Shown piece by piece: positions 32,100-32,500 of a stretch of DNA of 32,500 bases (positions are counted from its first letter, which is position 1; each line of letters opens with the position of its first letter). The notes under the pieces were generated by a model that was not told where the DNA came from, ran no database searches, and saw only the letters and a program-made list of their open reading frames with translations. The stretch comes from Chrysomallon squamiferum (lineage: Eukaryota > Mollusca > Gastropoda > Neomphalida > Peltospiridae). Made by a program: the position numbers and the translations under genes. The stretch is from the NCBI GenBank assembly GCA_012295275.1, contig CM022670.1, positions 13,547,083 through 13,579,582 of the forward strand, written 5' to 3'.

Positions 32100-32217
32100 T
32101 TAATCCTTCGATTCGTTATCATCAGGTTGAGAAGCATCAGGATCATCTTTGTCGCGCTTTTTCTTGCTCTTGCTGCGGTGTTTTGACTTGTGGTGATCCA
32201 GTTCATCTTCTTTCTTT
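32100..32217 (-). CDS. Last coding exon of an unidentified gene (partial, 5' part off the right edge)
   Basis: Read leftward from an acceptor (TTTTACCTACAG) ending at 32218, the frame has one leading base and then 38 codons before TAA at 32100-32102. The product is strongly charged: a Lys/Arg/His-rich stretch (HHKSKHRSKSKKKRDKDD) followed by an acidic end (DNESKD). The basic run could act as a nuclear signal, and tails like this are common in RNA-processing and transcription proteins. No domain is visible and I cannot name the family. GC content is higher than around it, and no stop interrupts the frame. Upstream exons should lie beyond 32500, since I see none at 32218-32500. Confidence 0.6.
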
Positions 32218-32500
32218 CTGTAGGTAAAATAACAACACGTGTGTGAGAAGATTTCCAATGTGAGAGAAAACCAGCATGACTAAAAAAAAACCTATTAATA
32301 CATTACGAGCCAAAAATCTTTCATTATCATCAACAAATTTACTATTTCCCTACTATTTACTATTAATCATGAGATAGACAAGATGGTCAACCACACGACT
32401 TTTTAATAACAGTGTCAAACTTTGTCATTAGTTAAGGTTGGACATCAGTTCAGACAATTGTCTCAAGTATACATTTATAAAAAATAAAAAAAATAAAAAC
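32218..32500 (-). other. Intron of the partial gene at the right edge
   Basis: No coding signal is visible. AT-rich sequence with short A runs, presumed intronic because the exon at 32100-32217 begins at a splice acceptor. Confidence 0.45.

Overview
The window looks like nuclear DNA of an invertebrate animal, most likely a mollusc. It is AT-rich and full of simple repeats. Its genes are split into short exons with GT-AG introns, and nothing resembles bacterial, organellar or viral gene layout. A gastropod or similar mollusc is my inference, from a short tandem motif in one intron that I associate with molluscan genomes and from the gene families present. No species can be named from the sequence alone.

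Layout. (1) Positions 1-6534 are gene-free as far as I can show: long (CA)n, (CT/GA)n, (AAT)n and poly(A) tracts, a degraded tRNA-derived SINE-like relic, and one GC-rich stretch (4973-5062) that looks like an isolated exon. (2) Positions 6535-8621, plus strand, hold a complete four-exon gene for a 214-residue secreted protein of the stanniocalcin family. (3) Positions 8622-13609 are intergenic, with two (GA)n tracts, a GC-richer relic and a 102-bp tandem repeat near 12.8-13.3 kb. (4) Positions 13610-22370, minus strand, hold a complete 16-exon coding region for a 663-residue protein with three tandem SPRY modules, a glycine-rich repeat linker and a C-terminal RING finger. The three SPRY modules are encoded by near-identical series of five exons (77/77/65, 86/86/86, 121/121/121, 121/121/121 and 126/123/[360] nt), so the gene clearly grew by in-frame duplication of a five-exon block. 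(5) Positions 22371-23983 are the spacer between two divergent genes. (6) Positions 23984-27416, plus strand, hold a five-exon coding region for a 284-residue, probably nuclear protein. Its N-terminal domain resembles the DUF7918 type, and its tail carries a SUMO acceptor-like motif and a SUMO-interaction-like motif. (7) Positions 27417-32099 are 3' UTR and intergenic DNA with a tandem duplication and a large inverted repeat. (8) Positions 32100-32217, minus strand, are the last coding exon of a gene that continues beyond the right edge.

There is no sign that the genes form one pathway. The stanniocalcin is an extracellular hormone-like factor, the SPRY-RING protein a likely ubiquitin ligase, and the third a likely nuclear protein. 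The SPRY-RING gene and its divergent neighbour may share a promoter region. The most distinctive items are the modular three-SPRY ubiquitin ligase, the stanniocalcin that lacks the usual intermolecular cysteine but has a heptad-repeat tail, and the DUF7918-like protein with its SUMO-related tail. All exon joins were worked out by hand from splice signals, frame and family patterns, without searches or transcript data.
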